From Rhizobium sp. 11515TR (GTDB taxonomy: Bacteria > Pseudomonadota > Alphaproteobacteria > Rhizobiales > Rhizobiaceae): a stretch of DNA of 64,000 nucleotides. The stretch spans positions 372,001-436,000 of the forward strand of contig NZ_CP022998.1 of NCBI RefSeq assembly GCF_002277895.1. Reading direction: 5' to 3'. Within the stretch, counting starts at the first letter, position 1, and each line of letters starts with the position of its first letter. The position numbers were made by a program, and so were the translations under genes. This document shows positions 1 through 8,389 of this stretch, piece after piece. The notes below the pieces were generated by a model. It was not told the DNA's origin and ran no database searches. It saw only the letters and a list, made by a program, of their open reading frames with translations.

Positions 1-413
1 TATGTCCAGTCCGCGGTGGCGAGTTCAAGCTGGAGATAGTTGCCGGACGACATATGATCGGCAACGACAAACGTATCGCTGATCGCGGTGTAGTAAGGCG
101 GAGCATAGTAGCCCCATCCTGTCGCGTCGCCTGGCATGAAATTCACGCCTTGGCCGGGATCTGGAGTCATACTGAAATTGACCACCTCCCCGGCCTGAAG
201 CCCATTCGCTGTGCCAATGGAATATTGATCTACCCGCGCCGTGGTCCGGTTAGCCCAGTTCTGATTTATATCCGCGCAAGCAGCGGACATGGCAAACGCC
301 TGAGCGGTGCTGACAAAAAGGACCAGCAGTGCAGTCAGAATGAACGTGAGAAAGGGTTGCCCAGCCTGCCTTTGGCAGGCTGGCGCACGCCCCAAACCGG
401 AATTCGACATCAT
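1..413 (-). CDS. Secreted surface protein, N-terminal part only (runs off window start)
   Basis: An open frame runs from ATG at 413 (a second ATG follows at 410) to the window edge, about 137 codons, with no stop. Residues around 20-40 form a Leu/Phe-rich hydrophobic core ending in a TAQAFA-type signal peptidase site, so the product should be exported. The mature start has one Cys and then Gly/Asn/Thr-rich sequence (for example GLQAGEVVNFSM) resembling the beginning of large Ig-like or autotransporter surface proteins; that likeness is inference. It lies downstream of three tail-collar genes on the same strand, and a 60-bp element shared with the PUD-like gene sits 163-222 bp upstream. A perfect 10-bp hairpin falls inside the signal-peptide coding part. 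SD-like sequence is weak (TTGGGGG). The C-terminal domain that would decide its class is not in the window. Confidence 0.7.
   Translation of the reverse strand, partial: MMSNSGLGRAPACQRQAGQPFLTFILTALLVLFVSTAQAFAMSAACADINQNWANRTTARVDQYSIGTANGLQAGEVVNFSMTPDPGQGVNFMPGDATGWGYYAPPYYTAISDTFVVADHMSSGNYLQLELATADWT
361..383. repeat. Perfect 10-bp inverted repeat inside signal-peptide coding sequence
   Basis: Arms CCAGCCTGCC and GGCAGGCTGG are separated by TTT. The hairpin lies about 30-50 nt after the start codon of the partial surface-protein gene, where a structure could slow early translation. No T-tract follows, so it does not look like a terminator. Confidence 0.6.
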
Positions 414-884
414 GTGCCCCCAATATGCGTCACCATTCAGGGCGGCCCTGAAATGGTGATTACCTCATGAATTGCCCGCCTCTAGCTGTTCGAACCGGGT
501 TTCAAATCGTCACCGCGAAATGCAGCCGTGAGTTTAGCAGGCCACGAAATCATCGTGCCAGCCCGGGGCCATAAGGTGAGGTAACGCCAGGGAACGAACT
601 GCGTGATCAATATGTAACATCGCGCGAAATTCGCTCGAGAGCGCCTCGGCTGATTACGACGGAGCACAGTCGATCCGTTTGCCGTGCCGTGAACAGCTCG
701 GAGAAAAAAGCCCAGCGAATCGATGCTCGGCGATTGACCCCATCCAAGGCCGGCGACCATCACTTGCCGGTCGTACATCTTCAAGAAGAGACCCCGAAGG
801 AAGACGCTATCCTGCGGGATTTCACGGCGAACGAGCACGCAGGATAGCGTGCGAGCTTGGCTCGGCCGCTATCATCCGCCAGGA
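414..884. other. Intergenic region with one regulatory element, no supported gene
   Basis: Apart from the 60-bp element at 576-635 nothing is convincing. The open frames at 482-838 (minus) and 679-888 (plus) have no ribosome binding site, no family likeness and a composition typical of non-coding frames. Confidence 0.6.
576..635 (-). promoter_or_regulatory. Copy A of a 60-bp conserved upstream element
   Basis: This 60-bp stretch aligns without gaps to 3438-3497 with 44 of 60 identities. Both ends are identical (13 bp GTGAGGTAACGCC and 11 bp CGAAATTCGCT on the plus strand). It lies 163 bp upstream of the minus-strand surface-protein start at 413. Read on the minus strand it holds a CATATT -10-like hexamer at the same offset as CATAAT in the other copy. 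A shared promoter/operator is inferred; the partner regulator could be the nearby two-component system. Confidence 0.5.
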
Positions 885-1442
885 CTAGCTTTTCGGAAGG
901 AAAATCCCCGAGACGCAGATGCAGAAATTGAGCACGAGATATGGCTGCTCATTGTTGCGTGGCTTGACGCCCTCTGCTTCCGATAAAGAACCGCCCACCG
1001 TCGAAATCACCCGAGGCGACAGCAGGGCACCGTTCGTCGCATTCAGGTTTTTGGAATAGAGCAATCCCTGGTTCGGAGTTGAGAGGAAGCTGGCGGAACT
1101 GGGTGAACGTGCCAAGAGTGCCGGTGAAGTCCGGTTCTTCGCCATGAGTTCATGGTTATGAGGGGCAAAATTCTCCGGTTTCAGCGCAACCGTCTCAGCG
1201 CCAACAGCATCATTTAGAGACCTCGACGTGAGATTTGGGCCGTGTCCGATGCCCATGACGACCTGCGCAGGCAGGTTCGGCAAATTAAATTTGGTCATCC
1301 CGTCGCCACCGTAGGTGAAGCCGCAGATGGCATGGAGAGCGGGATTGTCGCTGATGCGAACCTCCGAGCCATCACACAACGCCCAATCCGGGGGCACCCA
1401 GTCGAAGCTGAAGAGGCGGATTTCGCCAATAATCGGGTCCAT
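885..1442 (-). CDS. Phage tail-collar (microcystin-dependent/Mdp-like) protein, third of three
   Basis: The 185-residue product starts MDPIIGEIRLF and has the tail-collar signature: IGEIRLF near the start, a P.W..CDG motif, NPALHAICGFTYGGDG and an FNLPNL motif in place of the usual FALPDLRGR. ATG at 1442 is preferred over the earlier start at 1487 because GGAACC lies 8 nt before it and it follows the previous gene by 10 bp. The family is named from phage short-tail-fibre collar domains and the Microcystis MdpB protein; its bacterial function is unproven. It is the most diverged of the three copies: the LRGR motif is lost and APHNHE replaces the AHTHQ/AHTHS of the others. Transcribed with the two upstream collar genes. 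Confidence 0.85.
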   Translation of the reverse strand: MDPIIGEIRLFSFDWVPPDWALCDGSEVRISDNPALHAICGFTYGGDGMTKFNLPNLPAQVVMGIGHGPNLTSRSLNDAVGAETVALKPENFAPHNHELMAKNRTSPALLARSPSSASFLSTPNQGLLYSKNLNATNGALLSPRVISTVGGSLSEAEGVKPRNNEQPYLVLNFCICVSGIFLPKS

Positions 1443-1452
1443 CGCTGGTTCC

Positions 1453-2001
1453 TTATTCTTTGGTCGGAAAATAGCCCTCAAGGGCAATGATAAAGTTGAT
1501 TGCCCGGCTGGGCATCATATTGTTGTGCGGGGCAACGTGACCCTGCGCCCCGCCGAAAGCCGCTTCGAGGGAGTTAGCTGCCATGCTGACAAGCTTGGCA
1601 TTCGCGTCAGTGCTGAACATCCCTCTCCCCGTTTCGGTCTCCGGCGTTGTTCCGGGCTGAAGTGCCGCCGGACTGTCAGAGGTCGCACCCTCGTTGGTCG
1701 CAAAAAACTGGTGCGTGTGCGCAGGCATGTTCGTCACATCCAACACCACGAACTCCGCTCCTCCGGCTTGCCCGATCTTGCGGTCCGTCATACCCGGAGC
1801 CTGGCCCTGATGGATCGGGACACGGCCGCGCAGGTCCGGCAAGGCGAACTGCTGAACATCACCGCCATATGCCGTTCCAAGAACAGCAAGAAGAGCTGGG
1901 TATTCTTTGCCGGATAGCAGACTACCATCGCAGAAGTGCCACCCCTCCGGCGCATAGGCCCCGGCGAACATTCGGATCTCCCCGATATATTGATCACTCA
2001 T
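1453..2001 (-). CDS. Phage tail-collar (Mdp-like) protein, second of three
   Basis: The 182-residue protein carries the family motifs in order: YIGEIRMFAG (5-14), PEGWHFCDG, YPALLAVLGTAYGGD, FALPDLRGRVPIHQG and MPAHTHQF. It ends with the short hydrophobic C-terminus INFIIALEGYFPTKE that all three copies share in related form (NFCI.LNG.FP). There is no signal peptide. It is 15 bp downstream of the first collar gene and 10 bp upstream of the third, so one transcript is likely. Collar proteins of this type are often found in runs of three in proteobacteria; their partner and location are not established. Confidence 0.88.
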   Translation of the reverse strand: MSDQYIGEIRMFAGAYAPEGWHFCDGSLLSGKEYPALLAVLGTAYGGDVQQFALPDLRGRVPIHQGQAPGMTDRKIGQAGGAEFVVLDVTNMPAHTHQFFATNEGATSDSPAALQPGTTPETETGRGMFSTDANAKLVSMAANSLEAAFGGAQGHVAPHNNMMPSRAINFIIALEGYFPTKE

Positions 2002-2016
2002 ACTCGATTCCTCGTC

Positions 2017-2526
2017 CTATTGATGCATCGGGAACAAGCCGTTGAGCGCGATACAAAAATTTGTCACTAGAAACGGTTGCATGTTGGTAAGAGGCGCACC
2101 TTTACCAGCCGATTGAATGGTCGAAGGGTTCAGTGCGATCTGATCGCCTGACCCGGCGGAATAATACTTAGCACCGTTGCTGGATCGGGCAGGCACCGCG
2201 AGTGCGGGCTGCGCCGAATTGCCGGTTTCGTTGGCAGAAAAAGCGGAATGGGTGTGAGCCGGCATGTTTTGGCTCGACAATGCGACGGTTTCGGCACCAC
2301 CCGCCGTGCTGACGGGCGTGCCCTTTCCGGCTGAACGCGGCGTGCGCCCCCTAAGGTCTGGAAGAGCAAATTGTTTCTGGCCGTCGCCCCCATACTTGTA
2401 GCCGATAATTGCAAAGAGCGCGGGATTCTTGTCTCTGTCCAACAAGGCGCCATCGCAGACGTGCCATCCCCGTGGAACGATCCCGAACGCAAACTGTCTG
2501 ATTTCGCCGATAAAAGGCTCTGCCAC
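2017..2526 (-). CDS. Phage tail-collar (Mdp-like) protein, first of three
   Basis: The 169-residue product starts at GTG 2526, giving MAEPFIGEIRQFAFG. An earlier GTG at 2544 keeps the frame open, but the Shine-Dalgarno GGAGGG lies inside that extension, 7 nt before GTG 2526, so the shorter form is chosen. Motifs: PRGWHVCDG, NPALFAIIGYKYGGDG, FALPDLRGRTP, GGAETVAL, MPAHTHSAF and NFCIALNGLFP. No signal peptide or membrane segment. First of the co-directional collar run; 243 bp separate it from the PUD-like gene upstream, so it may have its own promoter. Confidence 0.88.
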   Translation of the reverse strand: MAEPFIGEIRQFAFGIVPRGWHVCDGALLDRDKNPALFAIIGYKYGGDGQKQFALPDLRGRTPRSAGKGTPVSTAGGAETVALSSQNMPAHTHSAFSANETGNSAQPALAVPARSSNGAKYYSAGSGDQIALNPSTIQSAGKGAPLTNMQPFLVTNFCIALNGLFPMHQ

Positions 2527-2769
2527 TTTTAACCCTCCGTTCACGTGGTCGCATAGACTTCAGCTTGAAAGTCGAACCCGCCAGACAGGCCAAGGAAGAC
2601 AATAGGGTCCACCAGGGACTGAAGACGATCAGTCCACTGTCTGCCGGATTCGATAATGAGAATGTGCTCAGCCGCTCGTGCGACTTAATTCAGACCTTTG
2701 ACCCATCGTTCGTTCTCACTGGCGAGCGGATCCAGATCCAGGCATGCTTCCTGTGAAGCTTATACAGAG

Positions 2770-3348
2770 TTAGGACACGACTTTTTGGACGTATCCTCCA
2801 AGCACCAGTGGAGTGGTCGCAGTCGAATCAATGCCCTTGAATTCCACCTCATCGGGCCGCAGGATGATCTCGATGCCGTGTGGGGCGTCCTTCTCCTCGA
2901 GGAAGAATTGCTTGAAGCCCTCGGTGCTCTCTGAGTTCGACATGACCATGAGCAGGGCAGTCACCACCGACACGCCGCCCGCAAGAGGTGCAAGCACACC
3001 TCCGGAGGCGCCCGCAGCCTTCGCCGAAGCCGTGAGAATCGCCCAACCGAATTTGTTCAAGCCCTTCTCGGCGACATCCCAAACACCACGGAAATTAGCC
3101 GGCGAGGTTTGGAAGATGCGACCGTCTTCAGCGTAAGCCAGGATCTTCCACCAGTCCCTGCCCGTCGTCAGAAATCCGGTATGATATTGAACTAGGAGCT
3201 TGTCCGATGGCGCCGCGCCATTTGCGACGTTCAGCCACTCCTTATCCTGCTTATACTTGTCGCTGTATTTATGGATAACACCGATGCTGGCGAAGTTGAT
3301 GCCGGTTTCGTTTCGAATTGCAACTGTCGTGATCTGTTTCGTTACCAT
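2770..3348 (-). CDS. PUD-domain-like (Up-regulated in Daf-2 type) protein
   Basis: The 192-residue product begins MVTKQITTVAIRNETG. ATG 3348 is chosen because GGAGG lies 8 nt upstream; the longer frame from 3369 would place that site inside the gene. Residues 20-75 contain HKYSDKYK...W and YHTGFLTTGRDWWKI, which I recognise as the signature of the PUD1_2 (Up-regulated in Daf-2) family, a beta-sandwich family described as related to aegerolysins; this is from memory and needs a profile search. Residues around 105-135 form a Gly/Ala-rich hydrophobic stretch (GGVLAPLAGGVSVVTALL) that could insert in membrane. No signal peptide. The 60-bp element copy B lies 90-149 bp upstream. Neighbouring collar and surface genes suggest a shared cell-surface job. 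Confidence 0.6.
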   Translation of the reverse strand: MVTKQITTVAIRNETGINFASIGVIHKYSDKYKQDKEWLNVANGAAPSDKLLVQYHTGFLTTGRDWWKILAYAEDGRIFQTSPANFRGVWDVAEKGLNKFGWAILTASAKAAGASGGVLAPLAGGVSVVTALLMVMSNSESTEGFKQFFLEEKDAPHGIEIILRPDEVEFKGIDSTATTPLVLGGYVQKVVS

Positions 3349-3437
3349 TGCTTTGTCCTCCAATGACACACCAATCTAAGAAGGACTTTTGTAATATAAT
3401 CTTAAGTTGAATATTGACGCGCGCTACACCGCGGAAC

Positions 3438-3497
3438 GTGAGGTAACGCCGTGAAACGAAATACGTACCTATTATGCCACACCATACGAAATTCGCT
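3438..3497 (-). promoter_or_regulatory. Copy B of the 60-bp conserved upstream element
   Basis: Aligned to 576-635 with 44/60 identities and no gaps. On the minus strand it starts AGCGAATTTCG, includes TGGCATAATAGG (possible -10 CATAAT) and ends GGCGTTACCTCAC. It is upstream of the PUD-like gene (start 3348). The invariant ends with a variable middle are what a bipartite protein-binding site would look like. Confidence 0.5.
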
Positions 3498-3642
3498 GGA
3501 AAGTTGCGTTTACCAATAGCCAGGCAGGTGCCCACCGAAGGCCGTGCTCGGCTTGGAATCGATAGGACCGAGATAATTGGCGCGCGAGCTGGCGGGTAAG
3601 GATTGACGACGAGAGGCACCCGCGACGCCATTTTCGGGGCCG

Positions 3643-4374
3643 CTACCTGACCGTCAAAAGGCCGGTGAACCGGAGACCAAGATTGTTGACGCTGATAATC
3701 GGCTGTTCGATGCCAGCGGCATCGAACTTTTGGCGCAAACGACGCAAGGCGGCGTCGAGCGCGCGATTTTCCGGCCCGGGCAGCCCATAACCAAGAGCTT
3801 TTGAAAGCACGGCCCGCGAGAGAGCGCTGCCGCCTCTGCCGACGAACTGCTCGATCAGCAGGATCTCGCGTCCGGAGAGCTCGATGAAACGGCCATCCGC
3901 CGATATAAGGCGTCTCATCGGCGCATCGAGGTGCCAACCGCTGGCGCCACCCGATTGAGGTTCCCGCTGCAGATGGATGCGCCGGCTAAGATTACGCACG
4001 GCCAAAAGAAGCTCGGCTCCGGCAACAGGCTTAGTCATATAGAGATCGGCGCCCTCGGTATATCCGCGAATTCGATCCTCCTGCCTGGCACGGGCCGTCA
4101 ACATGATGACACCGGGCCTTCTCGCGTCCTTGGCCATGCTTGCCGCCAGATCGAAGCCACTTGCGTCCGGCAGATTCACGTCAAGAATCGCGATGTCGAA
4201 CACGGCCCTTTGCCGCGCCTCATGAAAAGCCCTTCCGCAATCAGCCTCCAGAACGGACATGCCGCTAAGGCGCAGGTTTTCCGCAAGCCCCTCGCGCAAT
4301 TCGTCATCATCTTCTACCAACAAGATACGCGGTGTGAGAGGACCAAACCGCGATTCCACTGGGTTGTTCAACAT
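3643..4374 (-). CDS. OmpR/PhoB-type response regulator
   Basis: The 243-residue protein has a receiver domain at about 15-130: acidic pocket ILLVEDDD (E21, D22, D23), phosphoacceptor D65 in ILDVNLPD, T93 in MLTARA and K115 in MTKPV. A winged-helix DNA-binding domain follows at about 145-243 (ELSGREILLIEQFV, RALDAALRRLRQKF, ISVNNLGLRFTG). It is divergent from the histidine kinase gene at 4461 with 86 bp between them, so the two almost certainly form a pair. It is the nearest regulator to both copies of the 60-bp element and is a reasonable candidate to bind them, which is inference. Confidence 0.9.
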   Translation of the reverse strand: MLNNPVESRFGPLTPRILLVEDDDELREGLAENLRLSGMSVLEADCGRAFHEARQRAVFDIAILDVNLPDASGFDLAASMAKDARRPGVIMLTARARQEDRIRGYTEGADLYMTKPVAGAELLLAVRNLSRRIHLQREPQSGGASGWHLDAPMRRLISADGRFIELSGREILLIEQFVGRGGSALSRAVLSKALGYGLPGPENRALDAALRRLRQKFDAAGIEQPIISVNNLGLRFTGLLTVR

Positions 4375-4460
4375 CTTTAAACCAACGCGAGTATCTTTCT
4401 GACCAGTAACCTCTACTGTATATCAGTGTCATCCGGGTTTGATAATTGGTCTTTTTCTAG

Positions 4461-6467
4461 TTGTACAACTTCCACCGAAACATCCTACTGGTGCTGACGT
4501 TCATCGTCACCTTCTGCCTGTCTTACCAGCTGCCCCAAGCCGCTGCCGCGGATATTTCCGTCGATATCCGTACATTTATCGATCCGACCCGCAGCCTCAC
4601 CCTTGATCGGATTCTCGCGCTAGACATCACACAGTTCCAGCCGGCTCGCCGATCCGACGTCAATTTCGGTTACACCAGAAATGCTGCTTGGTTGAGGATC
4701 GCCATCACGAGCGAAAGCGATAAAGCCGCGGTGCTCTCTATAACGCCAAACTTTGTCGACCTGATTGATATCTATGTCGGATCAGGAAATGCCGCATCGC
4801 GCGCAGACACATATTCGCACGTCGCGACAGGAGATCGTCGCCCCGTTCCAGCCGATGGGATGTCAGGACTGGATGATGCTGTAGACCTCACGCTCCACGC
4901 GCATGAGACGAAGCTTGTCTACATTCGGCTCGCCGCCGTGGGCTCCGCGCTGACGACCGAGGTTCAGGTCTATCCCAAGGAAGAACGAGCTTATCTGGAA
5001 ACCGTATCGACGCTCATGGCGGGGACCTGGTTCGGCGGCATGGGTATCCTGGCCGTGGTTCAGCTGGTTTTCTTTTATTATGATCGCAGGTCGCGCAACC
5101 TCTTGCTCGCTATGGCCACCTTCATGGTAATGACAGTCTATACTGGGTCGCTTGGCGTTTCCCGCATGTTGTTGTTTCCCGGTGGTGGTCCCGGCAATGA
5201 CGTCTTCGTAGCGGTTTCGATCTGGCTTAGCTTCATCACCAGCACGTTTGCCGCCATCCATATCCTTGATCTCAGAGAAAACAGTCGCTGGCTGTACCGT
5301 GTTTTCCTCGCCTTTGCTGGTATGGGGCTGGTTGGCGTAATATGCGGTGCGTTAGGGTTGAACCTCGTCTTTTCGCCCTTCGGTAACCTCGCCAGCATCG
5401 TTCTTGGTACGCTGGCGGCGGTCCAAGGGCTGCGCACGGCGGTTGCCGGCGGAGCCGCAACCCAACTTAGAGCCGCCGCGTACGGCGTTCTGTGGATTGG
5501 CGTCGCCGCTGTCATGGTCCAGCGCACCGCGCTGGTCGATCTCCCGGTCTGGGTTGTGCATGCCTATGGCGGTGCATGCCTTCTACAGACCATTCTTCTG
5601 ACGGCAGCACTTGGCGTTCGCCTGCGCGCGGCGGAAGATCTGAACCTCACCATGCAGAAGCAGGCGCTGACGGCAGCGCAACAGGCTGAGATAGAGGCAA
5701 GATTGCTGGTGGAGGAACGGACGCGGGAGCTAGTAGCGGCAAGGCGGACCGCGGAAGACGCGCTGCAAGCTGAACTCGCTTCCCAACAGCAGCAGGTCCG
5801 GTTCATGGAAGTCATCTCGCATCAATATCGCACGCCGCTCGCTGCGATCCGAACGCATGTCGATAACATTGGCCTCAGCCTGCCGGCTGAGGACGAAGCA
5901 AATCACACGCGACTGGAACGCGTTCGTAGAGGCATTCTGCGGCTAGTCGAAGTGCTCGAGGTCAACCTGTCGAGAGCGAAACTCCAGGGGCCATCGTTCC
6001 AGCCTGGGCTGGCGCATGTCTCGGTCGTCGACATAGTCGAGACGGCCGCGGCGCGCGGCCGCGATCTCCTGCAGAGCGCGATCGTGACCAGCATTTCCAG
6101 CGACGCACGCATGCGCGTGAAGGCGGATGCCGATATGCTCGTCTTGGCAATCGTAAACCTCTTGGAAAACGCCGTGAAATATAGCCGCGTGAAAAGCCGG
6201 GAGCCGGTTGTGCTTTCCTGCCGCCTCGACGATGGGCAGGTAGCGATTGCTGTCACTGACAAGGGCATCGGTATCCCCGCTCATGAGATCGGATCAGCAT
6301 TCCATCCCGGATGGCGCGGTTCCAACGTCATCGATGTGGACGGAACTGGCATGGGTCTTTCGTTGGTCGCGCGAATTATCGCTGCACATAACGGAACGAT
6401 GGCTATCGAAAGTGTTGAGGAACAGGGAACAACGATCACCATATGGCTATCTTCTGCCATAATGTGA
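4461..6467 (+). CDS. 7TMR-DISM sensor histidine kinase
   Basis: The 668-residue membrane sensor starts with a signal-like segment (ILLVLTFIVTFCLSYQ) followed by an extracytoplasmic DISMED2-type sensing domain (about 30-165; motifs ARRSDVNFGYTRNAAWLRI and VYIRL). About seven hydrophobic helices (185-395), a coiled linker and a kinase core follow. The H-box is ISHQYRTPL with H454; the N-box is LLENAVKYS; G boxes are DKGIGIP and GTGMGLSL. DISMED2 domains are generally thought to bind carbohydrates. TTG 4461 follows directly after an in-frame TAG and has no good Shine-Dalgarno; GTG at 4491 is an alternative. Divergent partner of the response regulator at 3643-4374. Confidence 0.9.
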   Translation: MYNFHRNILLVLTFIVTFCLSYQLPQAAAADISVDIRTFIDPTRSLTLDRILALDITQFQPARRSDVNFGYTRNAAWLRIAITSESDKAAVLSITPNFVDLIDIYVGSGNAASRADTYSHVATGDRRPVPADGMSGLDDAVDLTLHAHETKLVYIRLAAVGSALTTEVQVYPKEERAYLETVSTLMAGTWFGGMGILAVVQLVFFYYDRRSRNLLLAMATFMVMTVYTGSLGVSRMLLFPGGGPGNDVFVAVSIWLSFITSTFAAIHILDLRENSRWLYRVFLAFAGMGLVGVICGALGLNLVFSPFGNLASIVLGTLAAVQGLRTAVAGGAATQLRAAAYGVLWIGVAAVMVQRTALVDLPVWVVHAYGGACLLQTILLTAALGVRLRAAEDLNLTMQKQALTAAQQAEIEARLLVEERTRELVAARRTAEDALQAELASQQQQVRFMEVISHQYRTPLAAIRTHVDNIGLSLPAEDEANHTRLERVRRGILRLVEVLEVNLSRAKLQGPSFQPGLAHVSVVDIVETAAARGRDLLQSAIVTSISSDARMRVKADADMLVLAIVNLLENAVKYSRVKSREPVVLSCRLDDGQVAIAVTDKGIGIPAHEIGSAFHPGWRGSNVIDVDGTGMGLSLVARIIAAHNGTMAIESVEEQGTTITIWLSSAIM

Positions 6468-6795
6468 CTGATGTTGCCCAACCTCACAATGTCGGTCACA
6501 CCAGCGCCAAAACCGCCATGGGCCGATCTCCTCCATTTAAACGAGAACTTCCTCCTACGCGGACCCAGCGGCAGCTTTGGCAAGTGGCCGAAACGACCTC
6601 AACGGCCGAAAAGCAGGCACAAACGAACCGTCCCGCAGTTGGCTGCAACGTCACTGTTAACGATCGCCACCCACGGTCAACAAAATCGAACACGTATGAT
6701 GTGAAGGGATACGAACTTTCAGTGCAACAGAAAAAGCGAGCTCGACGCGCGTTTGAAACCACGAACTTTTGAGGGGCTTGGGTTTGCAAACAGCG
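6468..6795. other. Intergenic region, no supported gene
   Basis: Small open frames on both strands here show no family likeness. The minus-strand frame is only the out-of-frame run-on of the frameshifted LysR gene that should stop at 6796. No clear terminator is seen between the convergent kinase and LysR genes. Confidence 0.6.
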
Positions 6796-7712
6796 TTATG
6801 ACCAGATGGGCGGCGATCCGATAAAGGCCTTGAGCCTCTCCGTGAACACTCGAACCTTCGCCGATGGCTCATCGAGCGCGCGCAGGAGGTGGAGCCTGGA
6901 GGCTTGCCGTTCCAAGTTTCGTCGTCCAGCGGAATGCGGATCAGTTCGCCTGCCTTGATTGACGGTCCTGACACCCAGGCCGGAAGAAGGGCGATCCCCA
7001 TTCCAGCGATCGCTGCACTGTTCAATGCCTCGAAGTCGTCCGAGCGGAAGGCGACGCAGTCGCAGACCTTATCGCTGGCTGGGCTACCCAGCAGATCCGA
7101 CCAGCCCAGCAGATCATTGCCGTGAAGCTTGTCGAGCAGTCTGTGCCTTCTCAGGTCTTCTGATGACTGTGGCATCCCCAAGCGCTCAATATAGACCGGG
7201 CTTGCGGCCAAGACCCGCGTTAGAGGCGCGATCTTTGTGGCGATCAGCGAGCTGTCTTGAAGCTCCCCCATGCGGATGACCAGATCGAGTCTTTCCGCCA
7301 CGGGATCCGCGAGGCGCTCCGTCAGATCGAGTTCCACCCTAAGAGCTGGATATTCGGACATCAACGGACCTAGGATCGGAATGACGTATCGTTTGCCAAA
7401 CGTCGGGAAACAGGCAATCCGCAGGGTGCCACCGACAGCACCGTCGAACGCGGCAACTTCGGCATGGGTGTCGGCCAGGTCATCGAGCAGACGTTGGGCA
7501 CGGTCATAGAGATGCCGGCCCGCATCGGTCATGGAAAGGGCCCGGGTGGAACGAACCAGCAGTGGAACGCCAAGATCCTGCTCGAGTGCATCGATCTGGC
7601 GAACGATCGCCGAAGGGGTTACGGCACGCCGACGCGACGCAGCTGAAAAGCTCCCGGAGCGGACAACCTCGACGTAAACGGCCAGATGTTCGGCAAAGCG
7701 TGGATCTCTCAT
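6796..7712 (-). pseudogene. LysR-family regulator with a single-base frameshift near 6895
   Basis: The N-terminal winged helix (FAEHLAVYVEVVRSGSFSAA, then TPSAIVRQIDALEQDLG) and the LysR substrate domain are normal up to about residue 270 (LIRIPLDDETWNGKPPG). The frame then changes: the family-typical end LHLLRALDEPSAKVRVF...FIGSPPIW is encoded one frame over and stops at TAA 6796-6798. The span is 917 nt, one short of 306 codons, and adding one base next to CCAGGC at 6895-6897 restores it. Without it the protein would read on to 6657 with a foreign tail. This may be a true lesion or a sequence error. The gene is divergent from the SRPBCC-like/quinone oxidoreductase pair and was probably its regulator. 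Confidence 0.8.
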
Positions 7713-7837
7713 CTTTGCCTACATCGCAAAACGGTTTCGAGCACTGAGGTCGTTATCATCAAGAAGCATCCGGAGCACATTCCTTCTCGTCAACAGGGCG
7801 CTTGTCTAGCCCGTCACTCAACAGAAGGAAGTACAAC

Positions 7838-8389
7838 GTGGTCAAGGTTCTCGAAACAATTCTCTCGCAGTCGGCGTATTCGGCCGAGATCGATGTCCCC
7901 TTCGAAAAGATCGATATCGCCGATTGGCTCTTCACGCTGCCGGAAGCCGAATATCTGCGCTGCTGCGCGCCGGATCATATCGCAGCCGGCATCACGTGGA
8001 CGGATGACGGGCGCCGCATGTCGATCAACGTCGAACAGATCGGCTCCGGGCTGGTCGTCCAGCATTATGTCGCCGAGGTTGCCGAGGCTGCCTATTGCCG
8101 CATGAACTCCATCTCGGATGTGTTCGCAGCGAACGGCCGCACGCAGGTCAACGTGGTCTGGGAACTGATCGCCGAGAAGATCGACAAAAACCGGACGCGT
8201 TACACCAATCGGGTGACGGCGCATCCGACGGATGCCTTCATGACCTTTTTGGAAAAGCACGGCGTCACTTACGAGGACGCGGCCGCCGCCCGGCAGGCGG
8301 CCGGTGGCGATCACAATCTACGCGAAACGCCGTTCTTCGCCGCAAGCATCGCACGCCGTGCTCTCGCCAAGGGAGGAAAAGGCCAATGA
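7838..8389 (+). CDS. SRPBCC-like protein of unknown function
   Basis: The 183-residue product starts at GTG 7838, with AGAAGGAAG 6 nt upstream; an upstream TTG at 7802 would include that site. Residues 15-135 (DVPFEKIDIADWLFTLPEAEY, DDGRRMSINVEQIGSGLVVQHYV, TQVNVVWELIAEKI) look like an alpha/beta ligand-binding domain of the START/SRPBCC type, a modest-confidence recognition. The C-terminus has HNLRETPFFAASIARRAL. No signal peptide. Its stop overlaps the start of the quinone oxidoreductase gene (ATGA), so the two are translationally coupled, and the frameshifted LysR is divergent. Confidence 0.75.
   Translation: MVKVLETILSQSAYSAEIDVPFEKIDIADWLFTLPEAEYLRCCAPDHIAAGITWTDDGRRMSINVEQIGSGLVVQHYVAEVAEAAYCRMNSISDVFAANGRTQVNVVWELIAEKIDKNRTRYTNRVTAHPTDAFMTFLEKHGVTYEDAAAARQAAGGDHNLRETPFFAASIARRALAKGGKGQ

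Noticed and set aside
482..888. Two overlapping open frames on opposite strands (118 and 69 codons)
   Set aside because: They cover the conserved 60-bp element, have no ribosome site and no protein-like pattern.
885..2526. Prophage interpretation of the three tail-collar genes
   Set aside because: No capsid, terminase, integrase, lysis or other tail genes are nearby; the collar genes stand as a bacterial triplet.
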